This document shows positions 44,998 to 56,448 of a DNA stretch of 64,000 bases, one piece after another; the stretch's first letter is position 1; the number at the start of each line of letters is the position of its first letter. This DNA comes from Nelumbo lutea. Taxonomy: Eukaryota > Streptophyta > Magnoliopsida > Proteales > Nelumbonaceae. Under the pieces are notes generated by a model. That model was not told the origin of the DNA, did not search any database, and was given only the letters and a program-made list of their open reading frames with translations. A program made the translations under genes and the position numbers. The stretch covers positions 62,677,655 to 62,741,654 of the forward strand of contig JAKGHH010000005.1 of the NCBI GenBank assembly GCA_022828595.1. The letters run 5' to 3'.

Positions 44998-47096
44998 ATG
45001 GACTCCGTAGCAGATAATTCAATCTTATGCATTTGCAACTTCAACGGTGAATTAGTTGGCATCATTACAGATGAGACCAAAGAATTTGATTCATTTGTGT
45101 TGGACATTTGTAGTAGTTTTAGGATCAATCCACGTGACGCGAAGATATGTTACACGATCCAGTGCAAGGAGAAATGCACCCTCAAACTTCGTAACCAAAA
45201 TGACGTACAAACACTTATCTGGTTCAACACCAAAACATCGAACATTACAGTCTTGTTGAATGAACCAACGAGGGACGTGGGCTATTGGAATGATTATGGA
45301 GAACTTGACTCCGACGATAATGACCATAACATGCATACGCGTGTTGGCTCAAATGGTATGTCTGACAGTGGTAGCATGGCAGCAACAATGTCGCTTGGTC
45401 TTATAACCAGAGTTGGGCAAGTGTTCGACGGCGCGGCTGCATTTCGGACTACCTTGTCTAAATACTCTGTAGCTCATTGATTTTTGTATACATATAAACA
45501 AAATGACAAGACACGCATTCATGCACAGTGCAATATGGACAACTACTGGTGGGAATTTTGAGCTAGTGCACTGGGAGGTGGGCTTATGGTCCGAGTGCAT
45601 ACATACCAACCTCAACACTCACACACCGCACCAGCATCATCCTCTATAATTCTGCAATCCATCATACAGGGCAACAGACATCGTGAAGGACATCAAACGT
45701 GACTACGCATTGAAGTTAACATATCAACAGGCTTGGAGGGGGAAAGAGGTCACAAAGGTTCTAATCAATGGCAGTGATGATGACTCATACTCATGTATTC
45801 CAAGGTTCTGTGAAAAGATTCTCAAGTCCAATCCAGGTTCGTATGTCACTTATAGTATCGATGAAGATGATCATTTCAAGCGACTCTTCTTAGCATTCTA
45901 TGCATCTATCCATGGATTTCGCTATGGGTGTCGGCCACTACTATTTGTAGACGGGGCACACTTAAATGGGAAATATCAAGGGAAGCTTCTAATCGCCACC
46001 ACAATAGATGCCAACAATGGAATGTTCCCTGTCGTATTTTCCATCATCCCCACAGAGTGCCTTGAGGATTGCACTTGGTTTTTGGGACATCTTAAAGTAG
46101 CAATAAATGATGATAGAGATGTTGTGATTGTTTCAGATAGGGGTAATAGCTTGGTGGATGCGGTCCAACAGATTTTTTGACCCGATCTACATGTCTTCTG
46201 TTGTCGATACCTCATGGTGAATCTAAAATCGTTCATGACGACTTTATTTATCGAAGGAGTTGCATGATGCAATAAAGTCAATAATGTTCAAACTCATGTA
46301 TGTAAGATCTACTAACAAGTATGAGGCACTAATGGGGAGGCTTTTTATATTGAATGAACACGTTGGCAGCTGGGTAAGGTCCACTGAACCTGAGCATTGG
46401 GCAAACTCCAAGTTCCCAGGAATGCGGTATGACCAAATGTCGTCCAACGTTGTAGAGATGTTCAATGTATGGGTGTCTGACATTCGTGATCAGCCTATAA
46501 TGACCATGTTGAACACATTTTGGTTGAAACTGATGGAACACCTTTGGAGGAGACATTACGAATCCCAGGACTGCACAACACTGGTAGGGAAAAGGATAGA
46601 AGAGAAGTTGCATGTGGCAATTCGCAATAGCATCCAGTTCCAAGTTGTCTATGCATCTACTCATAAGTTTGAGGTCACAAAGGGGGAAAGGCGGTATACT
46701 ATCCAGTTGGACCAGCAGATGTGCCAGTGCAAGGAGTGGCAAATGAGTGGCCTCCCATGTGCACATGCATGCATGGCCATACATACACAGGGTGGAATGT
46801 GTATGAATTTGTTGACCTGTACTACATGATTGAAAAACAAAGGGTCATTATACTCTCAGTCGATACACCCTATGTCGTCTGATGAGTTGCATCCAACAAC
46901 TACGTCATCAGTCATGAGTGCAAACATCGATACTTCATCATATGCTACACTGCACCCACTGAAGACAAAACAACCACTTGGGCAACCCCAGACCAAACGA
47001 ATTGAGTCCCAGCCTATTAATAAAAGGGAGGTTCATTGCGAACAATATGGTAACACAGGACATTATAGGAGCACGTGCAAGGCACCCATTGAGTAG
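44998..47096 (+). pseudogene. MuDR-type MULE transposase pseudogene
   Basis: The ATG at 44998 (MDSVADNSILCIC) is chosen because earlier in-frame sequence precedes the splice acceptor at 44972. Domains in order: a PB1-like N-terminus; a MuDR N-terminal DNA-binding domain (RVGQVFDGAAAFRTTLSKYS), cut by TGA at 45478; YALKLTYQQAWRGKE; the MULE transposase core with Asp in PLLFVDGAHLNGKYQGKLL and Asp in VVIVSDRGNSL; and, after a frame change near 46180, NVVEMFNVW bearing the probable catalytic Glu. It ends with the SWIM finger CQCKEWQMSGLPCAHA and a zinc knuckle CEQYGNTGHYRSTC, in which the second Cys is Tyr. Stops at 45478, 45562 and 46178 and two frameshifts disable it. It would excise and insert Mutator-like elements in the nucleus. 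Confidence 0.9.
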
Positions 47097-47294
47097 GGGT
47101 ATCGTCCCTATCCCACCCCACCCCCGCACAACCTTCCCTTTGATTTATGTTTAGTACCTATCTGGAAATTTTAATGTAAGTAGTTGTATTCTCCCTATCT
47201 GAAAATGTTAATGTTACTACATGTATCCTCCCTATCTAGAAATTTTAAGATTTTAATGGTAGAAAATATGTACTTTTGATACTTGTCGGTACAT

Positions 47295-49175
47295 ATAGGG
47301 GACCTCTCCCGTCCATGTGCATGTGGTTCCACTGCCTGATTACCCCCGTGCCCCCCCTTTGAGACCGTTTTTAAGAATTGGCCGAATCGCCCAGAGGCTG
47401 ATCTGGCGGATGTGGACAGGTGCAATGGCCACCAAGCCCACTCCCCCCTACTACCACTCACCCACCAAGCATACCGACACCTTATGATCGCCTGTATGCC
47501 CGATGGCCCGGGACAACGGTGGGAAACGGTGGTTCTGCAAAAGCATTGTTTCCCACCATTGACCTTCCCTATTGGCTCGAGCCGTTTGTGCCTCATCTGG
47601 GTACTTATAGGGGACTTCCCCCCATCCCATGGAGGTGTTTCCACCACCCGACTACCCCCGCGCTCCCCTTCGAGACTGTTTCTAGGAATTGGTCGAATTT
47701 TCTGGAGGTCGATCTAGCGGGTGTGGAGGGGTGTGATGGCCACCAAACCGACTCCCCCTACTACCACTCGCCCACCGAGCATCCCAACACCTTCCGATCG
47801 CCCGTTTGCCCGATGGCTGGGGACAACGGTGGGAAACGGTGGTTCTACAAAAGCATTATTTCCCACCGTCGGCCGTCCCCGTTGGCTCGGGCCATGTTCG
47901 CCTCATCTGACTACTTATAGGAAACCTCCCCCACCCCGTGAAGGTATTTCCGCCACTTGTCTACCCCCACTTCCCCCCTCCGAGAGTGTTTTGGGGGAAT
48001 TGGCCGAATCGCACAGATGCCAGCCAGCAGGTGCGGAGGGGTGCGATGGCCAACAAACCCACTCCCCCTTACTGCCACTCACCCACCAAGCATCTCAACA
48101 CCTTCCAATCACCCATTAGTCTGATGGCCTGGGCCAATGGTGGGAAACGGTGGTTCTGCAAAAGCACCATTTCCTACTATCGGCCTTTCCCGTTGGCCCG
48201 ATTCATCTCCGCCTCATCTAGGTACTTATAGGGGACCTCCCCACCCCTTGAAGGTGGCTCCGCCGCCTGACTACCCCCACGTCCCCCCTCTGGGACCATT
48301 TCTAGGAATTGGCCAAATTGCCCGGAGGTCGATCAGGCGGGTGTAGAGGGGTGTGATGGCCACCAAACCTAGTCCCCCCTACAACCACTCACCCACCGAG
48401 CGTCCTGACACTATTTGATCGTCCATTGGCTCGGGTCAACAGTGGGAAATGATGGTTCTACAAAAGCACTATTTCCCACCATCAGCCTTCCCCGTTGGCC
48501 CGGGCCATCTCTGCCTCATCTGGATACTTATAGGGGACCTCCCCCCACCCCGTGAAGGTGGTTCCGCTGCCCAACTACCCCTTGTGCCCGCCCCCCTCCG
48601 GGACCATTTCTAGGAATTGGCCAAATCGCCCGGAGGCCGATCCGATGGGTGTTGAGGGGTGCGATGGCCAGAAAATCCACTCCCCCCCTTCTGCCACTCA
48701 CCCACCGAGCATCTCGACACCTTCCAATTGCTCATTGGCCCGATGGCCTAGCCCGACGGTGGGAAATGATGGTTCTACAAAAGCGTTGTTTCCCACCATC
48801 GGCCTTCCCCATTCGCCCAAGCCGTCTCTGCCTCATCTGGGTATTTATAGGGGACTTCTCCCCACCCCTTGGTGGTGATTCCGCCGCCCGACTACCCCCA
48901 CACTCCCCCTCCTGGACCGTTTCTAGGAATTGGTCGAATTGCCTGGAGGTCGATCCAACGGGTGCGGAGGGGTGTGATGGCCACCAAACCCACTCCCCCC
49001 TACTGCCACTCACCCACCGAGCATCCCAACACCTTCTAATCACCCATTGGCCCAATGGCCAGGCCCAACGATGTTTCTACAGAAGTATCGTTTCCCACCG
49101 TTAGCCTTCCCCATTGGCCCGGACCATATCCGCCTCATCTGGGTACTTATAAGGGACCCCCCTCCCCCCATGGAT
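47295..49175 (-). repeat. Right foldback arm: ~310-bp tandem repeat, 6 units, inverted
   Basis: The motif ggaattggccgaat and variants recur at 47374, 47684, 47996, 48304, 48611 and 48923 (period 307-312). It is the reverse complement of the left-arm motif. Long chance frames rich in Pro, Ser and Arg across this block are translations of the repeat. Confidence 0.9.
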
Positions 49176-50994
49176 CTTGCATATGCATCATTGAGGCTGT
49201 TATTTAAAAAACTATAGGCTTCGATAGTACAATCGACAAATTCACCACTAGTAGCTGCCAATGTGAGCCCTCAGATAAAGGTATTAAAACCTTATCACAC
49301 GTCAATATTTCTTCGGGCTTCAACCATTGATAGAGAACATCGTTGCAAGCATTCGATAAATACAACTACATTACAAACAAATAGCATTGGGATTATATCA
49401 TAAAATGAATCACAAGCATATGGATTTCAATCACATTGCAATCAACAACCCATACCGATGTTATCGAAGACACATAACATATGGTCATGGTGTCGGTGTT
49501 TCTTGCCTTCAGCAAAATCCCATACGAATCAATGACCTACACACACATCAAATTAGCTACATTGAAAATTAGCCTTGTATGACAAGCAACACTCCCCTAA
49601 ACCAAAATGATACCGTATCATACACCCATGCTTTCGGGTCGAAGAGGGGCAACAGACAATCTGGGATAAAAAACACAACACCATCAGTACATACCAATTG
49701 ATCACTACCATAACCATTAATCAACCTCATTACACAATAAAAAAAATAACAATACAAACAAATTCTAGTTTAAAGAAAATCACTTAAATAGACACAATCT
49801 ACTAAATAGTCATGTGCACTTCCCCTTTCTTGTGGTTCTTCAAGAACCGTTTCACAACTTCAAGGTCCTCCTTTGGGACCAAGTTCTTCATCTTAAAAGA
49901 ATTCCACAATGCACATGCATCCACTGACTGCAACAAATGTTCATTTTATAAACTAATAAGAAAGTCAAATCAAACCAAAACAACCCTACAAATAACCCCA
50001 AGACAACACCAACAGTTATCATTTCACCTGTCTTCACTTCTCTTTTAGACCCTACAGCAATAGCAAACTCTTTCGCTACAACCCTACACCACCATGCTAC
50101 TTCTCTTTTCTTCTCTCCTTGCCCGAGGAAACTTACAAATTTAAGTTTCGGAAATGAAGGGCAAGCCATTAAGAATCTCGCAGGATGGGGCAGCAACACT
50201 AGTCCTTTTAAGAGATTGTTCTACCCCCATGGTGCCACATGCAATTCCAGCAGATAAGTCTACACCATAATCTTCATCGTTCGGCAAGTAGTTTGCCAAA
50301 CCTTCATGCCCATCACTACATGGTGCTGCATCAAGGTCTAGCCCATTATTTCTCATCATTTTGGAAGCTTATTAACTTCATCACGAAGTTCCACGTTCTG
50401 CTTTCTTGTCGAGTTATACTCTTTGGCCTCTGTAAGAGAATTATGATGTTCCCATGGATTCCTTTGCAAGATTTTGCAAAATTCCTGAAAAATCAATTTA
50501 GAAGTAATTTAACAAATATAACACTATAGTAAGTAAAGTTAACTTGTAGTATAACTCAAAACATGTACATGATACCGCAAATGCATACCTTTTGCCTAGG
50601 CCAACGCCACCCGTGATCAGCATTCTTTCTGCCATCATAAAAAGGTTCCCCACCCATACCATGGCCCCCTCGGTCCACCAACTACCATATCAACCACTAA
50701 TGGTCCTAATATCTACCATAGTACTTAGATCACATAAAGGACTCCACTATAAAGAAAAAAAATTAAAACTTACATAAGGGGAAGACAGAAAACAGCCTCC
50801 AACCGAACATCCACTATAGTCCACCTCCTCGCTAGTAAGGTTAAAACCCTCAATAACCTATAATAAGTTTTATAAATCTATATGGAGATCTTTAGTTTCC
50901 ACCAGAATTAAATAAATAAAACACTACAAACACCCCAAAGTAGAGTGAGCGGAAGTGACAACCATTTCCGCCCTAGTTTTCTTCAAACAAATCA
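49176..50994 (-). other. Unassigned region with exon-like minus-strand frames
   Basis: Minus-strand pieces at about 50341-50488 (EFCKILQRNPWEHHNSLTEA, then a charged helix KQNVELRDEVNKLPK), 50141-50359 (acidic) and 49888-50199 (a hydrophobic TVGVVLGLFVGLFWFDLTF segment) look like exons of a small coiled-coil, membrane-anchored protein. That resembles the GRF-type relic at 41187 on the other side of the MULE. The frames do not join cleanly, so no gene is claimed. The block ends at the assembly gap. Confidence 0.3.
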
Positions 50995-51094
50995 NNNNNN
51001 NNNNNNNNNNNNNNNNNNNNNNNNNNNNNNNNNNNNNNNNNNNNNNNNNNNNNNNNNNNNNNNNNNNNNNNNNNNNNNNNNNNNNNNNNNNNNN
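50995..51094. other. Assembly gap (100 N)
   Basis: Exactly 100 N. This is the usual placeholder for a gap of unknown size. It falls within the integrase of the second Tat element, so the element's 3' end is missing from the window. Confidence 0.98.
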
Positions 51095-51480
51095 GCTTCT
51101 ACCCACTTGGTGAAATAATCCCACTTGCCTACACTAGAAATTTCCAATTGTCCTGTTGCTGGGTGGAAACGGTTCCATAGTATATCGATACCCAATTGCG
51201 CGAAAGGCACGGGCTAGTGAGATACTTGAGATCGGCAGCAGACTGATGGTGGATATTGGCATGCTTCTGGCACTTGTCGCACTTTCTGACGAGATCAATT
51301 AGCGTCTTGCTTTCACTGTTGGATATGTAGAATATCCCTGTCGTTAGTGCTTTTTGGGTGAGGACCTGCACCCAAGTGTCCATCGCACAGGCCCTCATGA
51401 GTGTCACGAAGTACGAGCTCAGCTTCGGAGGGTCGCAAGCAGCGCTGGTAGGGGAGCGTGGTAAGATCTTTGGTATATTT
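51095..51480 (-). pseudogene. Tat integrase N-terminal part, cut by the gap
   Basis: The minus strand reads KCDKCQKHANIHHQSAADLK (zinc-binding end), then SRNWVSIYYGTVS, corresponding to the first catalytic Asp region QWGIDILGPFP of the other Tat copy but degraded, and WDYFTKWVE at the gap edge. Confidence 0.8.
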
Positions 51481-51489
51481 GTTTGTCTA

Positions 51490-52470
51490 TCATGACGTAT
51501 TTGACCACCTGACGCTCAACCCTTCTGGCGGCCTTGCAATCTGCAAGGAGGGTCCCATGTAGCAAGAAGCTCGCGAGCGGGTCATTGCAGCTTGCCCTAC
51601 TTGAATGATAGGAGCGACCTCCTCTGCCTCCCCAAGAATGCTAAGCCGAGACAGGTTCTCTATGTACACGGTTCTCATGGTGTTATCACTGGTGCTACCT
51701 AACCGGGACAGGGCGTCAGCCTCAGCGTTCTTAGACCTCGGGACTTGCCTGATGAAGTGTGACTGAAAGTTGGGCAGAGCCTCTCTTACTTTGGCCAGGT
51801 AGGCAATCATAGTCGATTTGCGAGCTTCGTATTCTCTTGTGACGTGATTGACCACGAACTGGGAATCCCTGCAGATGATAATGTGCTTGGTTTTCATTTT
51901 TTTGGCTATAGCTAGAATGGCTATCAAAGCTTTGTACTCTGCTTCATTGTTGGATGCCGCGAACTCAAAGCGTAGTGCATATTCCAGTTTCGTGCACTTG
52001 GGCCGTGCAGAACTATTCTAGCTCCGCTGCCCTGCTAGTTCGAGGAGCCATCTACATGAAGGATCCAGGGCTCCTCATCCCAGTTCGCCTTTGGCCTAAC
52101 TAGGAGAGATGCCACACTGGCTGCTACCTCACGGTGCTCGGACTCAACCGGCCTGGGAGCTCTGGGCTCGCCCGAGTTGGGTGCCTCGTGCATAACCGAC
52201 CTAGGGTCTTCGGAGCTAAAAGTGCACTCCACAACGAAATCTGCTAAGGCTTGGGCCTTAATAGCAGTTCGCGGTTTATATTGGAGGTCGTACTCGCTAA
52301 GTTCGACGGCACTTTGTCAGTCGACTAGAGACCTCGAGCTTGAGTAAGACTTGCCTCAGAGGTTTGTTTGGTTGAGGATGATAACAATATGAGCTTGAAA
52401 GTATGGATGGAGCTTTCGGGCTGCAAACCAGTGCATACGCCAGTTTTTCTATCTTTGGATATCTCATTTC
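51490..52470 (-). pseudogene. Tat RNase H and archaeal-like RNase H
   Basis: The minus-strand frame 51927-51490 reads HIIICRDSQFVVNHVTREYE and QVPRSKNAEADALSRLGS, the second RNase H of Tat elements. Upstream pieces include SVLIKEVDRVQRLTYYVSKV (first RNase H, at about 52490-52550) and PNSGEPRAPRP in a linker. Stops and frame shifts interrupt the chain. Confidence 0.8.
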
Positions 52471-52476
52471 TGCTCC

Positions 52477-53300
52477 CTACAACACTTTACTAACATAGTA
52501 GGTAAGTCGTTGTACCCGATCTACTTCTTTTATTAGTACCGAGCTGACCAGTTCGTCACTTGCCAAGAGGTAGAGCTCTAAAACATCGCCCTCTTCGGGC
52601 CGAGTTAAGACCGGTATACCAACGAAGTACTGTTTGAGCTCGTCAAACGCGAGCTGACAATCTTGGGTCCATTCAAAGTCTTTGCTTTTAATTGCTTTAA
52701 AGAAAGGTATGCATCGATCTACTGACTTGGACATGAAGTGGCTCAGGGCGGCTATTCGGCCATTCAGCCTCTAAACCTCCTTCATTTTTTGAGGTGGTCT
52801 CATATCCAGGATGGCCTTTATTTTGTCCGGGTTGGCCTCAATGCCGTGCCGGTTCACAATATACCCCAAGAATTTACCCGAGGTGACTCAAAAGACACAC
52901 TTATTCGGGTTCAACTTCATATTGAATCTACAACAGGATTTCAAAAACCAAATTCAAAGTCTCTTCACCAGCAGGGTTCCATCCTGATCTGATTGTAGTC
53001 CGAGTAGGTGTCTAGAAAGCTCAGCAACTCATTGCCCGAGGTCGCGTCCACCAGACGATCGATCCTGGGAAGTGGGAAGCAGTCCTTTGGGAAAGCTCAG
53101 TTTAGGTTGGTGTATTCGACGCACATGCGCCATTTACCATTAGCCTTTTTCACCAGAACGGGGTTGGCCACCCAGCTCGGGTAATGGACTTCCCTGATAA
53201 AATTGACTGCAAGGAGCTTCTCAACCTCCTCGTCGACTGCCCTCCATTGCTTTGAGGCTAGGTTGTGTTTCTTCTGTCAAACGGGCCTAACTACAGGATC
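52477..53300 (-). pseudogene. Tat reverse transcriptase with YxDD block deleted
   Basis: On the minus strand FIREVHYPSWVANPVLVKK, NGKWRMCVEYTNLN, LVDATSGNELLSFLDTYS and YNQIRMEP are present. The sequence then passes directly to FEIL and MKLNPNKCVF. Compared with the plus-strand Tat copy, about 190 bp containing FGLKNAKATYQ and YVDD are missing (junction about 52960-52975). A short shared GAAGAG/AAGAGACTT match at the breakpoints suggests deletion between microhomologies. RNase H connection motifs LNGRIAALSHFMSKSVD follow. Confidence 0.85.
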
Positions 53301-53579
53301 AGTGTTAAGTTTATGAGTTATGATGCTAGGGTCTATGCCGGGCATTTTTGCCACAGACCATGCAAAAACATTTAAATTTTCAAGTAAAAAGCGTACCAAT
53401 TTAGATCGTAGGGGCTCCTTAATGGAAGCACCGATCTGAAGAGTTCAGGCTGGGTCTTCCGTCGAGGCCGGGATGGAGATGGTCTCTTCTATGGGTGTAG
53501 CTCGCTCCTCACTTTGCTCCATAGGTCGATCCAACTTGAGGTCCTTGGCCACGCTTGGTTTTTCCCTTAAGGGCGGCGA

Positions 53580-54110
53580 CGTAGCATTTGTGGAGACTTA
53601 AGCTGGTCACCTCGCGCTAACCTGATGCCGAAGTCCGTGGGTTCATGGCCAAGTAGTAGGTGGATATCACAGCCCGTAAAGGCATGGGTAATCAGCCGAC
53701 CTACTATGGAATTATATGGGGAGGGGTTTTGCGACCACTAGGAAATCGTGGTTGAGCTTCACTATGCTAGGCCAAGTGCCGACTTCCACAGGTACTGTTA
53801 CCCTTCCTAGGGGCCGAATTTCCTCTCCACTGAAGCCTACCAGGGGAATGTTTGCGGGCTTTATGTCGCACTCTTGAAGTTGGAGTTGGTCGAAGGCCGT
53901 TTTGAAGAGGATGTCTGCTGACCTTTCTGATTCGACAAGGACACGCCTAACTCTTGAAGTCGTTGATCTTCATCTTTATGATGAGCGCGTTGTCATGGGG
54001 GTAGTGGACGCGCGCGCATCGTACTCTGTGAAGAAGATGGTGTCTTCTGTCCTTGGTCGCTTCAGTGGGTTCCGCTCCTCCCTGTCGGTCTTGCGAGCTG
54101 ACGGCGAGTT
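53580..54110 (-). pseudogene. Tat protease region, catalytic Asp lost
   Basis: The minus strand reads RRVLVESERSADILF at about 53890-53935. The family motif is RxLxDxGSSADIL; here the catalytic Asp is Glu and the following Gly is Glu. FLVVAKP and IPLVGFSGEEIRPLG follow as in the first Tat copy. Confidence 0.65.
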
Positions 54111-54253
54111 GCTATTGAGGTGCAACCCGCCACAATCAAACCTCCGACTATGACATGGATGGTCCCCCGAACTGGTCTCTCTTCAGGGGGCTGCTTCTGC
54201 GGTTGTTCCGCTTGCCTGCTGGACTCGACAACGTCTCTACTTTGCTTCCCTTG

Positions 54254-56023
54254 TCAACCTGCTTTGTTATTATTATTATTATTATTATTACTTTGTACAA
54301 AATTTCTCAAATATCTGCGATGGATGAGCTCTTCTATCTCATCACGGAGGTTTTTACAACTTTTGGTGCTATGACCGTGATCTTTAGGGAAGCTACAATA
54401 CAAATATTTATTCCTAGCGTTAGGGTTGGCCTTCAGCCGAGGTGGCCACTTCATGTACGGAGCGTCCTTGATCGCATGAGGATTTCGGTCCGCTTCGCGT
54501 TGAGGGGTGTATAGTCCTTTCTGCTGCTGGAGCTCAGAAGGGCTGGACTGGCCTTGCCCCCTGAGCTATGTCCTTCTTCTTCCTGCTGTCGCCTTAAGAC
54601 GGGGGTTTTGGCTCCCTCTTTCTTTTTTCTGAGGCTTGCTCGCTCTTCTGGTTGATTTCCTCCTCTGTCCCTATGAACCGATCCGCGAGCTTGAGGAACT
54701 CGGTCACGGTCTTGGGTTGGTTGATAACTACGTGCCACTTGAACTCTTTGTGGGTGATACTTCGCTTGGCTGCTGTGAGGCGAACTGCGGGATCCAGGTC
54801 GGGTATCTACAAACAAGCATCATTGAACCACTTGATATAGCTCCGGATGGACTCCTCTTCCTTTTGCACTATGCTGAGGAGGCTTTTCTGAGTTCGCGGG
54901 CACCTTTTGCTAGTGACGAAGTGAGAGGTAAAAACTTGCATGAACTGCGCTCAACTTCTTATCGAGCCGGGCACGAGGTTTCGGTATCAGGTGTGGGCTA
55001 CCCCTTTGAAGGTGGTAGAAAAGGCCACGCACAAGCCGGGCTCGCTGGCTCTTGCCAAGTGCATTTGGGACTGGAAGGTCATTTGGATCGAAAGACCCAT
55101 CGTACTTATCCAGAGGAGGGAGCTTAAAGTCCCTTGGCATGGGGACAACAAGGAGTTCTGGAGATAACGGGGAGGAAACTAAGAGGAGAGGGGTAGCTTT
55201 CACTTCACCTGTGCATACCTCCTCTTTTCCTTTGAGCTCGGGAGAGACTCGGGTAGCAGTTCGGTGAGCTCGCTGGCGTCTTCGCTGCTGCTTTGCTAGC
55301 TCACCGTTGGTGCTTGATGCTTCAGTGTCGCCAAGCTTGACGGGCTCAGATTGCTGGTGGTGACTCTGAACCGAAGGGCCCTGCCTATAGTCCACGGCCA
55401 GGACCTCGAACGGATTCTCAATGAGCGAGAGCTCGAACTGTGAAGGCCGGGGCAATATTGGCTTGGTTGGCTGGGAGAACCTTGACCTGCCCACAGGTGG
55501 GGGTGGTTGGCCTCTCCTTCTTACTCTAGGAAGAGGCTTGGCTCTTGGCGGGACCCTAGGCCTGGGAGGTCTCTTCCCGGCGAGGTCACTCACTCTGGCG
55601 GGGGGGCTTGGTCTGCTTTGTGGCCGGATGCCGAGGGGGAAGCGATGACTGGGCCTGAGGTAGAGAGGGGAACTACTACTGGTATTGGTATTGGGAAACC
55701 TGGTGCATCACTTGTTGTTGGTAGAGTTGGAATTGTTGAAATTGTTGCATTTGAGCTTGCATGGCTCGCATGCATTGCATTAGGTCCTCCAACTGGTTCA
55801 GGCTGGCCGCTGGGGGCACAACTGAGGGTTCAACAAAGGTTGCCCCAACTGTTGAAGGGAGTGGAGTGACCGCGGGTTCCACTACAAGAGGCATGTTCAA
55901 GCTGGGGAATCCGTCCACGGAGAGGGGGACAATGAACTGTCCAATACAGACGGTAGGAAGCTGGGGCTGCTCCCTGGAAGCGTTCTAGCTGGTACCACGC
56001 CCGACGTTATTGGAAGAAGCCAT
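54254..56023 (-). pseudogene. Tat gag pseudogene of the second element
   Basis: The start is ATG at 56023-56021 (MASSNNVGRGTS), followed by a stop at about 55987. The next frame (55918-55676) has LEDLMQCMRAMQAQMQQFQQ. Frame 55593-54910 holds the central gag: MPRDFKLPPLDKYDGSFDPN. The C-terminal frame has YCSFPKDHGHSTKSCKNLRD (zinc-knuckle remnant, about 54330-54400). A TTA/AAT microsatellite (54267-54292) encodes a run of asparagines in that frame. Confidence 0.85.
54267..54292. repeat. Trinucleotide microsatellite within gag
   Basis: About eight TTA units (AAT on the coding strand), giving polyasparagine. The first Tat copy has KSNKSQAD at the same place, so the run expanded after insertion of this copy. 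Confidence 0.9.
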
Positions 56024-56088
56024 GAATGTTGATTTTTTGAAATAAGAGAAACTGTGAAAGCTTAGAGGAAGGTTTTTAGAAGCGTTTT

Positions 56089-56103
56089 CCACAGACGAAG
56101 CCA
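56089..56103 (-). other. Second Tat element primer-binding site
   Basis: On the element strand tggcttcgtctgtgg follows the 5' LTR by 2 bp, matching the Tat primer site form. Confidence 0.75.
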
Positions 56104-56105
56104 AA

Positions 56106-56448
56106 TGATGCGGCACGATCCGGGCACTCCTAGATGGTTGCTGACTGACTCCTTGTTGGCAACGGACGACACCTGAGAAGATGAAAAAGAAGGTTTCCCG
56201 GGGATTTGCCCGACGAGAATACTCCGAATCTTAAGTTAGAATGCTGGAAAAGAAGAAAAGGGTATAAAATGCTAAGAGTGTAGGTCGCGTTGTAGCGAGC
56301 TCCCCCTATAGCGAACTATGACGTAGTGAACTGCTTTATAGGCTCGTTACTTAATTCGTGGTCAGGCCATGATGCTGAGCAGTTGCTTGTGCTGAGTCAG
56401 ATCCGTATGTCATCGTCTTAGTAGGTCGGGTCAAATCATCCTCCATCA
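56106..56448 (-). repeat. 5' LTR of the second Tat element
   Basis: On the element strand it starts TGATGGAGGATGATTTGACC and ends GCCGCATCA (TG...CA, 343 bp). The start resembles that of the first Tat element's LTR (TGATGAAGGGTAATTTGGCC), but the body is shorter. The 3' LTR is not in the window. Confidence 0.75.

Larger units (their letters stand above)
41690..49175 (+). mobile_element. Mutator-like element with foldback architecture (tandem-repeat arms)
   Basis: A MuDR-type transposase gene (44998-47096) lies between two arrays of related ~300-bp repeats in opposite orientation: left 41690-43220 (five units) and right 47295-49175 (six units). Each unit carries, in the left orientation, a ggccaattcctagaaatggt motif, a ctataagtacccagatgagg motif, and a cagtgggaaacggtgctttt motif. 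In the right array these appear reverse complemented. Inverted arms built of tandem repeats define foldback elements; Arabidopsis FARE foldbacks are related to Mutator. The 9-11 bp target duplication could not be identified, so the outer ends are approximate. Confidence 0.65.
51095..56448 (-). mobile_element. Second Tat-lineage Ty3/Gypsy element, truncated by the assembly gap
   Basis: Transcribed right to left: 5' LTR 56106-56448, primer-binding site 56089-56103, gag, protease, RT, RNase H, second RNase H and part of integrase. The gag and pol motifs match those of the 9-29 kb element closely (for example PxDFKxPPLDKYDGSFDPND and QAQMQQ...QQQV), so both belong to the same family. Their LTRs differ in length (343 versus 823-882 bp). 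The RT active site is deleted. Confidence 0.88.

Noticed and set aside
47412..49104. Proline/serine/arginine-rich frames up to 166 codons
   Set aside because: Same reason: reverse-complement repeat units read in overlapping frames.
41690..49175. CRISPR-like array interpretation of the tandem repeats
   Set aside because: Units are ~300 and 210 bp, diverged throughout with no short repeat/unique spacer pattern, in plant nuclear DNA.
53390..54160. Plus-strand frames in the second Tat element as host genes
   Set aside because: The minus strand carries clear Gypsy protease/RT motifs; the plus frames are shadows.
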